The notes beneath the pieces were generated by a model. That model saw only the letters and a list, made by a program, of their open reading frames with translations, did not search any database and had not been told where the DNA came from. The position numbers and the translations under genes were made by a program. A stretch of 64,000 nucleotides of DNA from JBJXGV01 sp046160485 (GTDB taxonomy: Bacteria > Orphanbacterota > Orphanbacteria > JBJXGV01): the NCBI GenBank assembly GCA_046160485.1, contig JBJXGV010000015.1:1-64000 (forward strand). The letters are read 5' to 3'. Shown one piece after another: positions 62,515 through 64,000 of this stretch; the stretch's first letter is position 1, and every line of letters starts with the position of its first letter.

Positions 62515-64000
62515 CTATTTGATGATCGCGAATTTCCCGATCTTGGTTCCGACATCGGAGTCTATCTGATAGATGTAAATGCCGCTCGTAACTTCTTGGT
62601 TGTTCCGGGTCACAAGGTTCCAGAACGTCCCCGCGTCCGGATTCGTCGGGTCCGCGTTCGACGACGCCCATCGGTGCTCGAGCGTCTGGAGCAGATCGCC
62701 CGTGAGCGAGAAAATGCGAATCGTCGCGCGCTCGGGCAGGTTTAGGAAGTAGATGCGGCGGCCGGTCGGATCGCCGGTGCCGCCCTCGAGGTCCCAGTCG
62801 GCGCGTTCCTTGTAGGGATTCGGCGCGACGTGCACGTTGTCGAGCGTCATGAACGGCCCCGTCGAGGACACCATGCCAGGCGCGGACTCGTTCGGCACGA
62901 TCAGATCGTCCTCGAGCGAGTTTACGGGACCCCACTTCGGATAGACGAGCGCGGCCGCTTGCGAGAACTTGCCGTAGATCGGCGGAATTCCGAACGCCTC
63001 GTCGCCCGAATCGTACGCGGTGACCGCGTACCAGTACGGGAAGCCGTTCTTCACTTCGGTGTCGATAAAACGATACTTGCCGACGCCGCCGAGCCCCGTG
63101 TCGAAGCGCGCGAGCTCTTCCTTCGAGATATCCGCGATGATGAACCACTGCTCTTCGCGCGGGATCGCCGACTCGCGCCGCCAGCCGACAGCCTTCCATA
63201 TCTGGTAGCCCGCAAAGTCGTCCTTTCCGGTGAGGACGTCGCGCACGCGTTCCGAGAAGTTGTCCCACTCGATGGTGGTGCGGTGATCACCCGGGATCAG
63301 CCGCTGAGCCGGCGGCGGCGGCGCCGACGCGCCCGACCAATGCTTCAACTGCTCCGCGACCGACTGCGAGTACGTGGCGTTCCCGAGCAGGCCCAGGATG
63401 TCATCCGACACCGGCCGGTTGAAAATCCGCTGCGCTGAAATGGCGTTTCCGATAAGGCCTATTTGATCGAGTCCGATAGCGAATGCGCTCTGGAATACGA
63501 TCGTGCAGTCGGGAGCGAACGGCGTGGAAGGTTCCTGGAAGAACGGTCCGGCGGAGAGTAGCTGGCGCCAGTCATCCGGCCGCTGAGACCCAACGTCGAT
63601 CACCTGATCGAACGGGCCGGGACGGAGCCCCGTCAAAAGGTTATACGCCTCGCCATCGAAGTCGGGATCCTCTTCGCCGTTCGACCACGATTTGTACGCG
63701 TGAATGCGAACCTGGTCGGGTGCCGTGAATCCTGTCGAGTCGACGGAGTGGCCGAGGAACATCGAGCCGAACCAACCGTCCGCCCCGCCGCTGATCTCGT
63801 CCTCGCCGCCGGGTTCGTCGCGCATGTAGCCGACGTTGATGTTGAGCGTCTCCGAGGGGGCCCCGGGTATGGTGAGCACGGTGTCGATGGAGACGTAGCC
63901 GGCGCGGTCGTCGAGGTTACGCGCGACATCGCCGCGGCTTGCGCCGCAGCCGACGTCGGAGTCGACGAAGAACCCGACGAACACCTGGCGAATCGTGCGA
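62515..64000 (-). CDS. Large secreted protein with type IX-like sorting domain (5' end outside the window)
   Basis: The frame runs off the right edge: codons before 63984 stay open (RTIRQVFVGF), so the visible 495 residues are the C-terminal part. It contains repeats of Tyr/Trp-rich beta-structure (IRIHAYKSW-like and GYQIWKAVGWRR), a fibronectin-like segment (YRFIDTEVKNGFPYWYAVTA) and the closing domain with NVHVAPNPYKERADW, TIRIFSLTGDLLQTL and TSGIYIYQIDSDVG, a FlgD-like sorting domain. No catalytic motif was seen. It is followed by porV after 27 bases. Confidence 0.8.
   Translation of the reverse strand, partial: RTIRQVFVGFFVDSDVGCGASRGDVARNLDDRAGYVSIDTVLTIPGAPSETLNINVGYMRDEPGGEDEISGGADGWFGSMFLGHSVDSTGFTAPDQVRIHAYKSWSNGEEDPDFDGEAYNLLTGLRPGPFDQVIDVGSQRPDDWRQLLSAGPFFQEPSTPFAPDCTIVFQSAFAIGLDQIGLIGNAISAQRIFNRPVSDDILGLLGNATYSQSVAEQLKHWSGASAPPPPAQRLIPGDHRTTIEWDNFSERVRDVLTGKDDFAGYQIWKAVGWRRESAIPREEQWFIIADISKEELARFDTGLGGVGKYRFIDTEVKNGFPYWYAVTAYDSGDEAFGIPPIYGKFSQAAALVYPKWGPVNSLEDDLIVPNESAPGMVSSTGPFMTLDNVHVAPNPYKERADWDLEGGTGDPTGRRIYFLNLPERATIRIFSLTGDLLQTLEHRWASSNADPTNPDAGTFWNLVTRNNQEVTSGIYIYQIDSDVGTKIGKFAIIK

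Overview
The window is strongly GC-rich and almost fully coding. It looks like chromosome of a diderm bacterium from the FCB superphylum or a related candidate phylum such as Eisenbacteria. That placement is an inference. It rests on a SprA-type outer-membrane translocon, a PorV/PorQ-family protein, a GWxTD-type protein and at least three surface proteins with FlgD-like type IX-style C-terminal sorting domains. These sit beside KDO, Lpt and BamD genes of a Gram-negative envelope. I saw no insertion sequence, phage gene, CRISPR array, tRNA or rRNA gene.

Layout. 0.1-5.1 kb: two secreted surface proteins with sorting domains, then a decayed copy of one secretion leader. 5.5-9.3 kb: an ECF sigma factor overlapping a membrane Ser/Thr kinase with fourteen WD40-like units. 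9.3-20.8 kb, minus strand: the classical transcription/translation operon rimP-nusA-ylxR/L7Ae-infB-DUF503-rbfA-truB-ribF-rpsO-pnp, then an M16 peptidase after a terminator. 20.8-21.3 kb: non-coding DNA made of nested inverted repeats. 21.3-30.0 kb: sprA, divergent from lptF-lptG. 30.0-51.2 kb, minus strand: SAM-cycle genes (metK, ahcY), a sugar nucleotidyltransferase, a regulatory PTS (ptsI, ptsH, hprK), hpf, rpoN, LPS transport and KDO genes, pyrG, mdh, L27/L21, RNase G, nadD, bamD and an unknown secreted protein. 51.3-64 kb: a small unknown gene, a PspC-like protein, an unusual operon (tolC, MacB-type ATPase, peptide-permease subunits, NlpC/P60), a Yip1 protein, and a GWxTD-PorV-sorted-protein cluster cut by the window edge.

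Most genes in the long minus-strand runs overlap by 1-4 bases (GTGA, ATGA, TGATG), so translational coupling is widespread. TTGACA-type promoters can be read before rimP, rpsO, rplU, the LpxL-like gene and the PspC-like gene.

The most striking observation is that four conserved genes have no ATG, GTG or TTG at their proper start: ptsH (CTG), the PspC-like gene (CTG), rimP (ATT) and ylxR (probably ACG). For ptsH the CTG start gives exact His15/Ser46 numbering. For rimP and the PspC-like gene a good promoter lies downstream of the earlier in-frame starts. A perfect 10-bp hairpin sits just 5' of the ptsH start.
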